Below are positions 1 to 7,358 of a DNA stretch of 64,000 nt, piece by piece. Every line of letters begins with the position of its first letter. Within the stretch, counting starts at the first letter, position 1. Below the pieces are notes generated by a model. It was not told the DNA's origin, did no database searches, and saw only the letters and a program-made list of their open reading frames with translations. The DNA lies in the NCBI GenBank assembly GCA_965248675.1, contig CBDFJZ010000008.1, positions 1,550,001 to 1,614,000 on the forward strand, read 5' to 3'. A program made the translations under genes and the position numbers. This DNA is from UBA6627 sp965248675 (GTDB taxonomy: Bacteria; Chloroflexota; Dehalococcoidia; UBA2979).

Positions 1-438
1 AACGCGATCGGCACGCAGAGGACCCTGGACGGGCTGCGCACGCTGCTGGTGGACGAGCAGCGCGCGAACAGCGGCCGTTCGAGGCTCGGCGAGCCCTCGG
101 TGCGCTCCGCCCTCGCCGACCGCTACGTCGACGCCGAGGTCGCCGCGCTCTTCTCGTACCGCGTGTTCACGATGCACAACCGCGGCCTCGTTCCCAACTA
201 CGAGGCGTCGGTCGGCAAGATCTTCAACACGGAGATGATGCAGCGGATCGGCAAGACCGCGATGACCGGCCTCGGGCTGTACGGGCAACTCGCCGGGACG
301 GACGACGACTACACACCGATGCGATCGCGCTGGCAGCAGTACTACATGGGTGCGGTCGCCGCCACGATCGGCGGTGGCACCTCGGAGATCCAGCGCAACG
401 TCATCGCCACCCGCGGCCTCGGATTGCCGAGGGGCTAA
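1..438 (+). CDS. Acyl-CoA dehydrogenase, C-terminal part (cut by window edge)
   Basis: The frame is open from base 1, so the start lies outside the window. About 145 residues of the C-terminal helical domain remain. The tail carries the family's GGGTSEIQRN motif followed by the usual short end, which matches the FAD- and CoA-binding C-terminal domain of acyl-CoA dehydrogenases. These flavoenzymes introduce a 2,3 double bond into acyl-CoA thioesters and pass electrons to electron transfer flavoprotein. The substrate cannot be told from this fragment. The gene converges on the sulfatase with only an 11-base gap. The assignment to the family is firm; the subfamily is unknown. Confidence 0.88.
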   Translation, partial: NAIGTQRTLDGLRTLLVDEQRANSGRSRLGEPSVRSALADRYVDAEVAALFSYRVFTMHNRGLVPNYEASVGKIFNTEMMQRIGKTAMTGLGLYGQLAGTDDDYTPMRSRWQQYYMGAVAATIGGGTSEIQRNVIATRGLGLPRG

Positions 439-449
439 CCGACGAGGGC

Positions 450-2090
450 TCACCTCGAGACGTGCGCGTGGCTGCGGTTGAATCCCGGGCTCCACTGCGC
501 GGGGTCGACCGGGAATGGAAGCACCCCGATCCGCCGGGTCCAGTCGTCATACGACTGGATCATCCGGTCGGCCTGGGAGCGATTCCGCTCGGCGAGGTTG
601 TTCAGCTCGGTCCGGTCCTCGTCCATGTCGTAGAGCTCCCACTCGCCCTCGATCTCGCTCACGAGCTTCCAGTTCTCCGCGCGCATGGCGCGGCTGCCCT
701 CGTGCTCCCAGAAGATCGGCCGCTCGCGCGTCCACTCGCCCCGCTCGATCAGCGGTAGGAAGCTCTCACCCTCGATCGGCGTGATCTGGTGGCCGTTGAA
801 CTCCGAGGGGTAGCTCGCCCCGGCCGCGTCGATACAGGTCGCGCTGATGTCGATCAGGTGCGTCGGCTGGTGGACGATGCGGGCCTCATTGATCCGTCCC
901 GACCACGACACGATCAGCGGCGTCGAGATGCCGCCCTCGTGCACCCACCGCTTGAACAGGCGGAAGGGCGTGTTGCTCGCGTTGGCCCAGGGCATGTCGT
1001 AGCTCATGAAGGTGTCTGCCGGGCCCGGACGCAGCTCCGGGTCGTTGCCGACTTTCATCTGCCGCCCATCGCGCAACGGCATCGCGTACCGCGACGGCGG
1101 GACCGCCGGCCCATCCTCCGCGAGGAACTCCGCGCAGCCACCGTTGTCCGCCAGGAACATGATCAGCGTGTTCTCGAGCATCTCGCGCTCGCGCAGCCTG
1201 GCGAGGATGCGTCCGATCCCCTGGTCCACCCGGTCGATCATGGCGGCGTACACCGCCATCCGCAGGTCCTCCCAGTCCCGGTTCGGTACGTCGCCCCAGT
1301 CGGGCGAGTCCTCGTGCCGAGGTGAGATCTCCCACTTGGAGTCGAGGATCTTCATCCCCTTCAGCTCCTCGTGGCGGTTCGTTCGTAGCGTGTCCCAGCC
1401 CTGGCGGTACTTGCCTTCGTACTTCGCGATCTCCTCCTCGGGCGCGTGGAGCGGCCAGTGCGGCGCCGTGTAGGTGACGTGCAGGAAGAAGGGCCGATTG
1501 TCCTCGGCCGCATCGTCGATCATCTGCGCGGCGTTGTCGCTGATCGCGTCCGTGAGGTAGAAGTCGTCGCCCAGCGTATCGAGGTCGATCAGCGTGTCGT
1601 CGCGCATCAGCGTCAGCGGGCTGAAGTAGTTCGCCGCGCCCGCCACAATGCCGAAGAACCTGTCGAAACCACGCTGCGTCGGCGTCGGATGCGTGGTGGC
1701 GCCCGGCGTCCACGAGGCGGGGTCCATCAGGTCGTACCCACCGCCGACGTGCCACTTGCCGGTCATGAGCGTCGTGTAGCCCTGCGAGCCCAGCACCTCG
1801 GCGATCGTCACGCAGCTCTCGTTCAGATACCCCTGGTACGCGGGCATTCCGAGGTCCGCAACCATGTGCCCGACGCCCGTCTGTTGAGGATTCAGCCCGG
1901 TCAGCAGCGCGGCGCGTGACGGGCAGCAACGCGCTGAGTTGTACATCTGCGAGAAGCGCAGCCCGCCCGCGGCGAGGCTGTCGAGGTTGGGCGTGGCGAT
2001 CTCGGAGCCGTAACAGCCGAGGTCGGAGAACCCCATGTCGTCCGCCAGGATCACGATGATGTTCGGACGGGACTTTGGCTCCTGCGTCAT
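450..2090 (-). CDS. Arylsulfatase-type sulfatase
   Basis: A 546-residue type I sulfatase, which hydrolyses sulfate esters using a formylglycine made from an active-site cysteine. The N-terminal metal motif ILADDMGFSDLG (residues 14-25) supplies the calcium-binding aspartates. The sulfatase signature CCPSRAALLTG starts at Cys55, which is the residue expected to be oxidised. GKWHVGG around residue 112 and DNGG in the middle are further family motifs. No signal peptide is visible, so it is probably cytoplasmic. The start is backed by a GAGGAG ribosome site 8 bases upstream. A formylglycine-generating enzyme is encoded at 28.4-29.3 kb. The substrate (alkyl, aryl or carbohydrate sulfate) is not evident. 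Confidence 0.93.
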   Translation of the reverse strand: MTQEPKSRPNIIVILADDMGFSDLGCYGSEIATPNLDSLAAGGLRFSQMYNSARCCPSRAALLTGLNPQQTGVGHMVADLGMPAYQGYLNESCVTIAEVLGSQGYTTLMTGKWHVGGGYDLMDPASWTPGATTHPTPTQRGFDRFFGIVAGAANYFSPLTLMRDDTLIDLDTLGDDFYLTDAISDNAAQMIDDAAEDNRPFFLHVTYTAPHWPLHAPEEEIAKYEGKYRQGWDTLRTNRHEELKGMKILDSKWEISPRHEDSPDWGDVPNRDWEDLRMAVYAAMIDRVDQGIGRILARLREREMLENTLIMFLADNGGCAEFLAEDGPAVPPSRYAMPLRDGRQMKVGNDPELRPGPADTFMSYDMPWANASNTPFRLFKRWVHEGGISTPLIVSWSGRINEARIVHQPTHLIDISATCIDAAGASYPSEFNGHQITPIEGESFLPLIERGEWTRERPIFWEHEGSRAMRAENWKLVSEIEGEWELYDMDEDRTELNNLAERNRSQADRMIQSYDDWTRRIGVLPFPVDPAQWSPGFNRSHAHVSR

Positions 2091-2356
2091 CGCCGCCGCT
2101 CCTCAGTAGACCGCTATGCCCAGCTCAACTCCGCGCCGTTCGCTTGTGGCGCCCGCGAGATCTGGCGGCACGCGAACGCAGCCTGGGTGCACGAAGCGTG
2201 ATGCCGCAGCCTTCATCTGACGCATGTTGAGCCGCCCCAATTCTCTGCGCTCGGTTCGGGCGGGTGCGGTGCGGCAGCTTGCAGAGGATTCGAGTGGGAG
2301 CCTCTGTGTCAAGCGGCGGGCGGTGCAGTAGCGCCAGAGTGTCCGTTGACACTGCG

Positions 2357-2390
2357 CAGCCGCCGCCGGCGCGAAGCGTCCTCCGAGCGG
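2357..2390 (+). repeat. Imperfect direct repeat, copy 1
   Basis: A GC-rich block beginning CAGCCGCCGCC and ending TCCTCCGAGCG. It recurs at 2811-2850 with a few substitutions and a short insertion. The two copies bracket about 420 bases that contain the structured element at 2431-2480. Confidence 0.6.
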
Positions 2391-2430
2391 GGGCGCGAGG
2401 GAGCCCTTGCTTCAACCGCCTATGCTGACC

Positions 2431-2480
2431 GGGAACATCTCGGATAGGTGGAGGTATCGGGACCTCCCTCCCGAGTTCCC
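2431..2480. ncRNA. Candidate structured RNA element
   Basis: A nested hairpin can be drawn by eye. The outer stem pairs 2431-2435 with 2476-2480, then comes a 3-base bulge. A second stem pairs 2439-2443 with 2471-2475, and an inner 6-bp stem pairs 2450-2455 with 2462-2467 around a 6-base loop. It matches no riboswitch, 5S, 6S or SRP signature I know. It could be a small RNA, part of a leader, or chance in GC-rich DNA. Confidence 0.3.
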
Positions 2481-2625
2481 ATCCCAACAGCGTGTGCCTA
2501 TCGGTACCGGAAGCGGCTCGTTCAAGAGGCCGCGTACAGCCTCCAACCTCCTCCGAGACGGAACACCCCGCCCGCCGGCCACCGAAGCTGGTGGCGGGGC
2601 GCGCGGTCCCCTGGCTTTGAGGGGT

Positions 2626-2675
2626 CCCGGGGACACCGTCCCCGGGCGAGGGTGTCGGGGGCGAGTGCCCCCGAC
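2626..2675. other. Two perfect tandem hairpins
   Basis: The first is a 9-bp perfect stem (2626-2634 with 2638-2646) with a 3-base loop. The second is a 9-bp perfect stem (2654-2662 with 2667-2675) with loop GAGT. No T-tract follows, so a classical intrinsic terminator is unlikely. Confidence 0.55.
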
Positions 2676-2810
2676 GAACGAATCGACCTCCAGCGCCCGC
2701 GCGCAGCACTGCGCCAGCCGCCCACCTCGCCGATCGTGCGGTCACCTCCGGCGCGCCCAGTCGCGCCAGCGACGCCAAAACCCTTCGTCGCTTCGGCGGC
2801 CACAACACCA

Positions 2811-2850
2811 CAGCCGCCGCCGCTGCCGGGCGCAAAGCATCCTCCGAGCG
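2811..2850 (+). repeat. Imperfect direct repeat, copy 2
   Basis: The second copy of the block at 2357-2390, sharing CAGCCGCCGC and TCCTCCGAGCG with small differences between them. Confidence 0.6.
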
Positions 2851-2920
2851 GAGCGGTGAGACCAGATCCGCGCGCTCTCGCCGTTCGAATCTCGTTGCGT
2901 CTTGTTTACGTGCGGAAAGG

Positions 2921-3736
2921 CTAGTTCGGCGTCGGCGCCGCCATGCCGATCTCGGCCGGCGCGGCGCCGAACTCCTCGAGCACGTCCTCGGTGTAGCGAA
3001 TGCCGCCCGTCACGGCGCTGGGGTCGCCCGTCACGAGGGCCAACGCGGCCTCGGCGATGCGTTCGACGGGCTCCGAGCTGTCCAGCATCTCCTGGCTGTA
3101 CGTGCGACCGAACATCTGCCCCGGCGTCGCCACGACCTTGTCCGGCGACAGCGCGTTCGCCGAGATCTTGTGCTCGTACATCTCTGCCGCCAGCCCGGTC
3201 GTGAACCGCTCGATCGCCGCCTTCGTCATCCCGTACACCGCGCCGTCAGCCGAGCTCTGGCCCGCCTTCGGGTGCAGCGCGGCGCGAGACGAGATGTTGA
3301 GCACGGAGCCGCCGCCGCGCTCGATCATCCCCGGCAGCGCGAGCTGGCAGAGGTGGAACGGCGCCTTCACGAGGATCTCGAACATCCGGTCGTAGTAGCG
3401 CTCGGAGAACTCGATCGTGCCGCCCGGCACCAGGATCGCCGCGTTGTTCACCAGCACGTCCACCTGGCCGTAGGTGTCGAGCGCCGTCTGCACGAGCTGT
3501 TCGCGGTCCTCGGCCTTCTGGAGGTTCGCTGGGACGGCGGTTGCTTGGCCGCCGGCCGACTTGATCGCGTCGGCAACCGTGTTGACGGTGCCGGGGAGCC
3601 GTTCGTCGCGGACCTCGACGGTGCGCGCGGAGACGATCACCTTCGCGCCGTCGATCGCGAACCGCCGCGCGATCGCCTCGCCGATGCCTCGTGACGAGCC
3701 GGTCACGATCGCTACTTTGCCGTCCAGGGCACCCAT
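2921..3736 (-). CDS. Short-chain dehydrogenase/reductase (SDR)
   Basis: A 271-residue classical SDR. It has the nucleotide-binding TGSSRGIG at residues 12-19, NNAA near 97-100, the catalytic serine pair at 149-150, and Tyr168-x3-Lys172 (YGMTK). The basic residue in the SSRGIG loop fits NADP(H) preference, which is an inference. The family reduces or oxidises a carbonyl/hydroxyl pair; the substrate is not predictable here. A GGGGAG ribosome site sits 7 bases before the ATG. It lies 112 bases downstream of the D-2-hydroxyacid dehydrogenase on the same strand and may be cotranscribed with it. Confidence 0.92.
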   Translation of the reverse strand: MGALDGKVAIVTGSSRGIGEAIARRFAIDGAKVIVSARTVEVRDERLPGTVNTVADAIKSAGGQATAVPANLQKAEDREQLVQTALDTYGQVDVLVNNAAILVPGGTIEFSERYYDRMFEILVKAPFHLCQLALPGMIERGGGSVLNISSRAALHPKAGQSSADGAVYGMTKAAIERFTTGLAAEMYEHKISANALSPDKVVATPGQMFGRTYSQEMLDSSEPVERIAEAALALVTGDPSAVTGGIRYTEDVLEEFGAAPAEIGMAAPTPN

Positions 3737-3848
3737 GCTGCTCTCCCCTCAGAGTCGTTGTTCGGTCACGAACGGTAGCAGGCAGCGCCCGATCCCGATC
3801 CACGTCGACTGCCCCCCGCCTCATGGCGTGGTCTGGCGCCGGTTCGCG

Positions 3849-4844
3849 TCAACTCACCGGCTGCACCGTCCACAGCGGCGACTGGCCGCTCGCCACCCGC
3901 GCCGCGTTGGTGACGGCGTTCTCCGCCGCGTTGTGCTCCGATTCGAGCGCCCGCGTGGCGAGGTGAGGCGTCACCACGACGTTCGCCATGTTCGGCAGCG
4001 GATTGTCTTCGGCGATCGGCTCCACCTCGGTCACGTCCAGCCCGGCGCCGAAGATCTCGCCGCCCTCGAGCGCCCGGATCAGCGCCGTCTCGTCCACCAC
4101 CGAGCCACGACAGGTGTTGACGAGGATCGCCGTCGGCTTCATTGACGCGAACTCGCGATCCGACACCAAGTGCCGCGTGCTGCTGTCCAGCGGCACGTGC
4201 AGCGTCACGATGTCCGAGCTCGAGAGCAGCTCCTCGAGCGGTACCCGCCTCGCCCCGGCGGCCTGCACGTACTCGTCGTCGAAGTCGACGACGTCGGCGT
4301 AGACCAGCTCGCACTCCCAGCCCGCGAGCCGCTTTGCGACGCGCGAGCCGATCCGCCCGAGGCCGACGATCCCGACGCGCTTCCCGACGAGCGTGTGGTA
4401 TTCGCCCCGATTGCCGTCGACGCCCGCCATCCAGGTCCCGGCCTTCGCGCTGTCGATCTGCACGTCGAATTTGCGGTTGACCGCGAACATTAGCGCGATC
4501 GCGTGCTCGGCCACCGCCACGGCGTTCGCGCCACCGTTGTTCGACACGTCGACGCCCAGATCTGCGAGCGCCGCGATGTTGAGGTAATCGGTGCCCGCGG
4601 AGAAGGTCTGGATCAGCCGCAGGTTCGGCAGCTTCGCGACGACCTCGGGTGTCAACAGGCGCGAACCGGCGGGGAGGATCGCGATCGCATCCCCGCACGC
4701 CTCGATCACTTCGCGCTCCGGTAGCTCGCTGCTCACGAAGCGGAGGTCGAGGCCGCCCAGCCGGTCGGCGACCGCCTGACACTCGCCCATCCGGATCTTC
4801 GCGCCCGGGTTCTCGCGGCCGAGCATCACGACGACGCTGGACAT
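3849..4844 (-). CDS. D-2-hydroxyacid dehydrogenase, NAD-binding
   Basis: 331 residues, the usual length for D-isomer-specific 2-hydroxyacid dehydrogenases. The Rossmann motif GLGRIG lies at 161-166. The catalytic set is visible: Arg246 in NTCRGSVVDE, a glutamate near 273-275 in DVTEVEP, and His294 in VVTPHLA. The enzyme would interconvert a 2-oxo acid and a D-2-hydroxy acid with NAD(P)H. It resembles the phosphoglycerate/glyoxylate reductase branch, but no feature fixes the substrate. AAGGAG lies 7 bases before the ATG. It follows the luciferase-like oxidoreductase by 38 bases, so the two probably share a transcript. Confidence 0.92.
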   Translation of the reverse strand: MSSVVVMLGRENPGAKIRMGECQAVADRLGGLDLRFVSSELPEREVIEACGDAIAILPAGSRLLTPEVVAKLPNLRLIQTFSAGTDYLNIAALADLGVDVSNNGGANAVAVAEHAIALMFAVNRKFDVQIDSAKAGTWMAGVDGNRGEYHTLVGKRVGIVGLGRIGSRVAKRLAGWECELVYADVVDFDDEYVQAAGARRVPLEELLSSSDIVTLHVPLDSSTRHLVSDREFASMKPTAILVNTCRGSVVDETALIRALEGGEIFGAGLDVTEVEPIAEDNPLPNMANVVVTPHLATRALESEHNAAENAVTNAARVASGQSPLWTVQPVS

Positions 4845-4882
4845 GGAGAGGCTCCTTCTCGATCAGGCCGTCGTTCGCCGCG

Positions 4883-6067
4883 TCACGCGGTCACAGGCGA
4901 GCCGCTACGCGCCTCCGCAGTCCGGAACGCCGGCATCACCGCGCTCGCGAACAACTCGAGCTGCTCGATGATCACCCGCTCTGGCGTCCCCATGCTCGCC
5001 TGCACGTTCACCATCTCCATCCCTGGACAGGCATCCGCGAGCTCCTCGAGGTACTCGACGAAGCCCTCGGGCGGCCCGCAGTACCAGCTCCGGCTCTCGC
5101 ACGCCTCCTCGAGGCCAGGAATGCCTGCCTCTGCCCAACCGCCTCGCTGGGCGACCGCATCCAGCTGTTCGTCGCTCAGACCTCGGAAGAAGCCGAGCGG
5201 CGCGAACATCTTGATGTGTTCCTCGTAGAAGGGCGTCGCCTCCTTGATCGCCTGCTCCTTCGTGTCGGCGATGTGGAAGTTGACGCCGATCGCCAGCCCC
5301 GTGCCCAGCTCCGCCTCGACCCCGGCGCGCGCGAGTGCGTCGCGGTACGCCGCGACCGGCCCCTCCGACATCAGCGCCGAGCCGCCGCCGACCACGCCCT
5401 TGATCCCGTGCTTGACCATGAAGTCGAGGCCGCGCTCGCTCGCACTCACGATCGGTTGCCAGCACTCCACCGGGTGCGTCGGCCGCGGCACCAACGACAG
5501 CTCCTCCAGCTCGTACCCGCGGTACGGCACCCGCGGCGGCAGGTCGTAGTGCTTGCCGTGGTGCGAGAATGACTCGTTCTTGAAGGCCTTGAAGATGATC
5601 TCGGTCTGCTCTTCGAAGTAGTCGCGGTTCTCGTCCTGGTCGAGCATCGGCCCGCCCAGGCTCTCGACCTCCCGCGTGTGATACCCGCGGCCCAGCCCGA
5701 ACACGATCCGCCCGTCGGTCAGGATGTCCGCCGTCGCATAGTCCTCGGCGAGCCGCAGCGGGTGCCACATCGGCGCGATGTTGAACCCGCAGCCGATCTT
5801 CAACCGCTCGGTCAGGTGCGCCAGGTGCACGCCCAGCATCAGCAGGTTGGGAATGACCTCGTAGCCCTCGTGCTGGAAGTGATGCTCCGCTATCCACAGC
5901 GTGTCGTAGCCGTGCTCGTCCATGCAGCGCGCCATCGCTTCCGCCTTGTCGAACACCGTCGCGAGGTGCTCGTTGGAAAAGCGGCGGTCGTTGACCGGCG
6001 TCGCGTCCTGCCCCATGTCTGGCAGGTCGACGTGCCCGGCGTAGAGGGAAGAGAAGCGCGTGATCAT
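4883..6067 (-). CDS. LLM-class flavin-dependent oxidoreductase
   Basis: A 394-residue bacterial-luciferase-like monooxygenase fold. The N-terminal half has the WIAEHHFQHEGY stretch (about residues 60-70), typical of the LuxA-like branch, and GLGRGYHTREVE in the middle. The cofactor is FMNH2 or F420; the AEHHF motif slightly favours FMN. Such enzymes oxidise aldehydes, alkanes or sulfonates, or act as reductases; the substrate is unknown. A strong AGGAGG lies 5 bases before the ATG. It leads a probable operon with the 2-hydroxyacid dehydrogenase. Confidence 0.9.
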   Translation of the reverse strand: MITRFSSLYAGHVDLPDMGQDATPVNDRRFSNEHLATVFDKAEAMARCMDEHGYDTLWIAEHHFQHEGYEVIPNLLMLGVHLAHLTERLKIGCGFNIAPMWHPLRLAEDYATADILTDGRIVFGLGRGYHTREVESLGGPMLDQDENRDYFEEQTEIIFKAFKNESFSHHGKHYDLPPRVPYRGYELEELSLVPRPTHPVECWQPIVSASERGLDFMVKHGIKGVVGGGSALMSEGPVAAYRDALARAGVEAELGTGLAIGVNFHIADTKEQAIKEATPFYEEHIKMFAPLGFFRGLSDEQLDAVAQRGGWAEAGIPGLEEACESRSWYCGPPEGFVEYLEELADACPGMEMVNVQASMGTPERVIIEQLELFASAVMPAFRTAEARSGSPVTA

Positions 6068-6192
6068 GGGGACCTCCTGGGAGCGCGGCAGCGACTCGTC
6101 GCGCCGCGCGCACAGTAACAGGCGGGTGAGGGCGCGGTCAGTTGGTTTCGAGCAGCGAGCGGACGCACAGGTGTACGCGCGTCGTCCTCGAA

Positions 6193-6966
6193 TCAGGAGG
6201 TCGTAGCGGAGGTTTCACCCATGTCGCTGAGCACAGGTTCTACGTTGAGCGGGCTGATCAGGTCCCGGAATGTGTAGCCAGGTCTGCGCAAGAGCCGCCT
6301 GGCGGCGAGCGCGTCAGCGTGGGACGTTCGCATTTCCAGGGTCTTGAAATACCAATAGACGGCGAACGACCACACGCCGGCTGTCTCGACCCAGAACACG
6401 ACGGCTCCGAAGCCGCTCAACCAGGCGATCAGCCCGGCGAGCGTCGCGCTCCCGATCATCAGCCCGCCGACGATCAGATAGAGCCGCCGGAAGCGGTCTC
6501 GGAGTCCCTCATCTGGTACGAGGTCGAGCGTGTCACCAGAACGCACGAGAGCAACGTAGGCGAGGCAGATAAAGAACGTGATGGCGGATCCACCGTGCAG
6601 CCACGGCAGCGCGTCGGCGATGTCGGTCGAACGGTTGTCCGGCACCAGTGCAACGATCACCAACGCGACTCCACCGATGTTGAGCGCCCAGTTCTCGAAG
6701 CCGCTGAATCCCTTGTACACGATCAGCAAGGCTGCAATGGCGATGACCGAGCCCACGAACACGTCTCTCAACGCCCCGTCGCCCTTGTGGTAGTAAGCGC
6801 TGATGGACCCCTGCAGAGACAGATTATGGAACAGTTCGCCTCCCCACCAGAGAGCCAGCGGGAGAGCGAACGCCAGGACCATCAACCACATCCGGAGAGT
6901 GAAGTACGTCCCCCACCCGACGTTCCACAGATTATGTCGACCAAACGAGAATGGGTTCAAGTTCAT
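6193..6966 (-). CDS. Multi-pass membrane protein of unknown function
   Basis: 257 residues from the ATG at 6966, which has GGGGAG about 10 bases upstream. The longer upstream frame is proline/arginine-rich and was not used. Six or seven hydrophobic segments are visible. A loop near the first segment reads SISAYYHKGDGALRDVFVG and is followed by a second helix. This YYH...LRDVFVG pattern recurs in uncharacterised bacterial membrane proteins, but I know no function for it. Histidine and tyrosine at the membrane face could bind metal, which is speculation. Confidence 0.7.
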   Translation of the reverse strand: MNLNPFSFGRHNLWNVGWGTYFTLRMWLMVLAFALPLALWWGGELFHNLSLQGSISAYYHKGDGALRDVFVGSVIAIAALLIVYKGFSGFENWALNIGGVALVIVALVPDNRSTDIADALPWLHGGSAITFFICLAYVALVRSGDTLDLVPDEGLRDRFRRLYLIVGGLMIGSATLAGLIAWLSGFGAVVFWVETAGVWSFAVYWYFKTLEMRTSHADALAARRLLRRPGYTFRDLISPLNVEPVLSDMGETSATTS

Positions 6967-7358
6967 GCTTGCCAGTCTCCCCGAGGGCAGCTCCTGCTCT
7001 CCAACCCGACGAGCGCTGAGCCGTAGCCCCCGGAACCGCTGAGTCTTACGCGAGGCGTCGTCGCCGGGATGATAACGAATGTAGTCAAGACGGAACGTTC
7101 CGATCGCGGGACTGATCCCGAGCGAAGCTCTCCTCGACGCCGTCGATCCGGGCCCAACGGCTGATCGCGGGATCGGTGTCGGTGATGTCGGCGGGGGTGT
7201 CGCCTTCGTGGGCGGTTGCGGCGTGGGGGAGTCGCTCATCGTGGGCCTGGATCGGCTCCAGGGGTGCGGGCGTGGCCGCCCGTCGATGGCGTTTCGTGAG
7301 CCCCCGGCCAACCCGGCCCGTGGCCGCCGATCCGAGGTGACGGCGCCCATGGGAGGAT
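6967..7358. other. 390-base gap, no convincing gene
   Basis: The stretch lies between the membrane protein start and the end of the double CoA-transferase. A minus-strand frame around 7080-7260 reads acidic and alanine-rich (HAATAHEGDTPADITDTD) with reasonable codon use, but has no clear start. It may be the tail of a decayed gene. Confidence 0.3.

Larger units (their letters stand above)
2091..2920. other. 830-base gap without a convincing gene; repeats and hairpins
   Basis: All open frames here are arginine/proline-rich and lack recognisable motifs or plausible codon use. The stretch instead holds an imperfect direct repeat of about 35 bases (2357-2390 and 2811-2850), a multi-stem hairpin at 2431-2480 and two perfect hairpins at 2626-2675. 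It could contain a non-coding RNA or a decayed insertion. No transposase remnant is seen. Confidence 0.5.

Noticed and set aside
2431..2490. 5S rRNA or tRNA in the gap
   Set aside because: Only stray matches to 5S-like words; no T loop, acceptor stem or conserved 5S loops.
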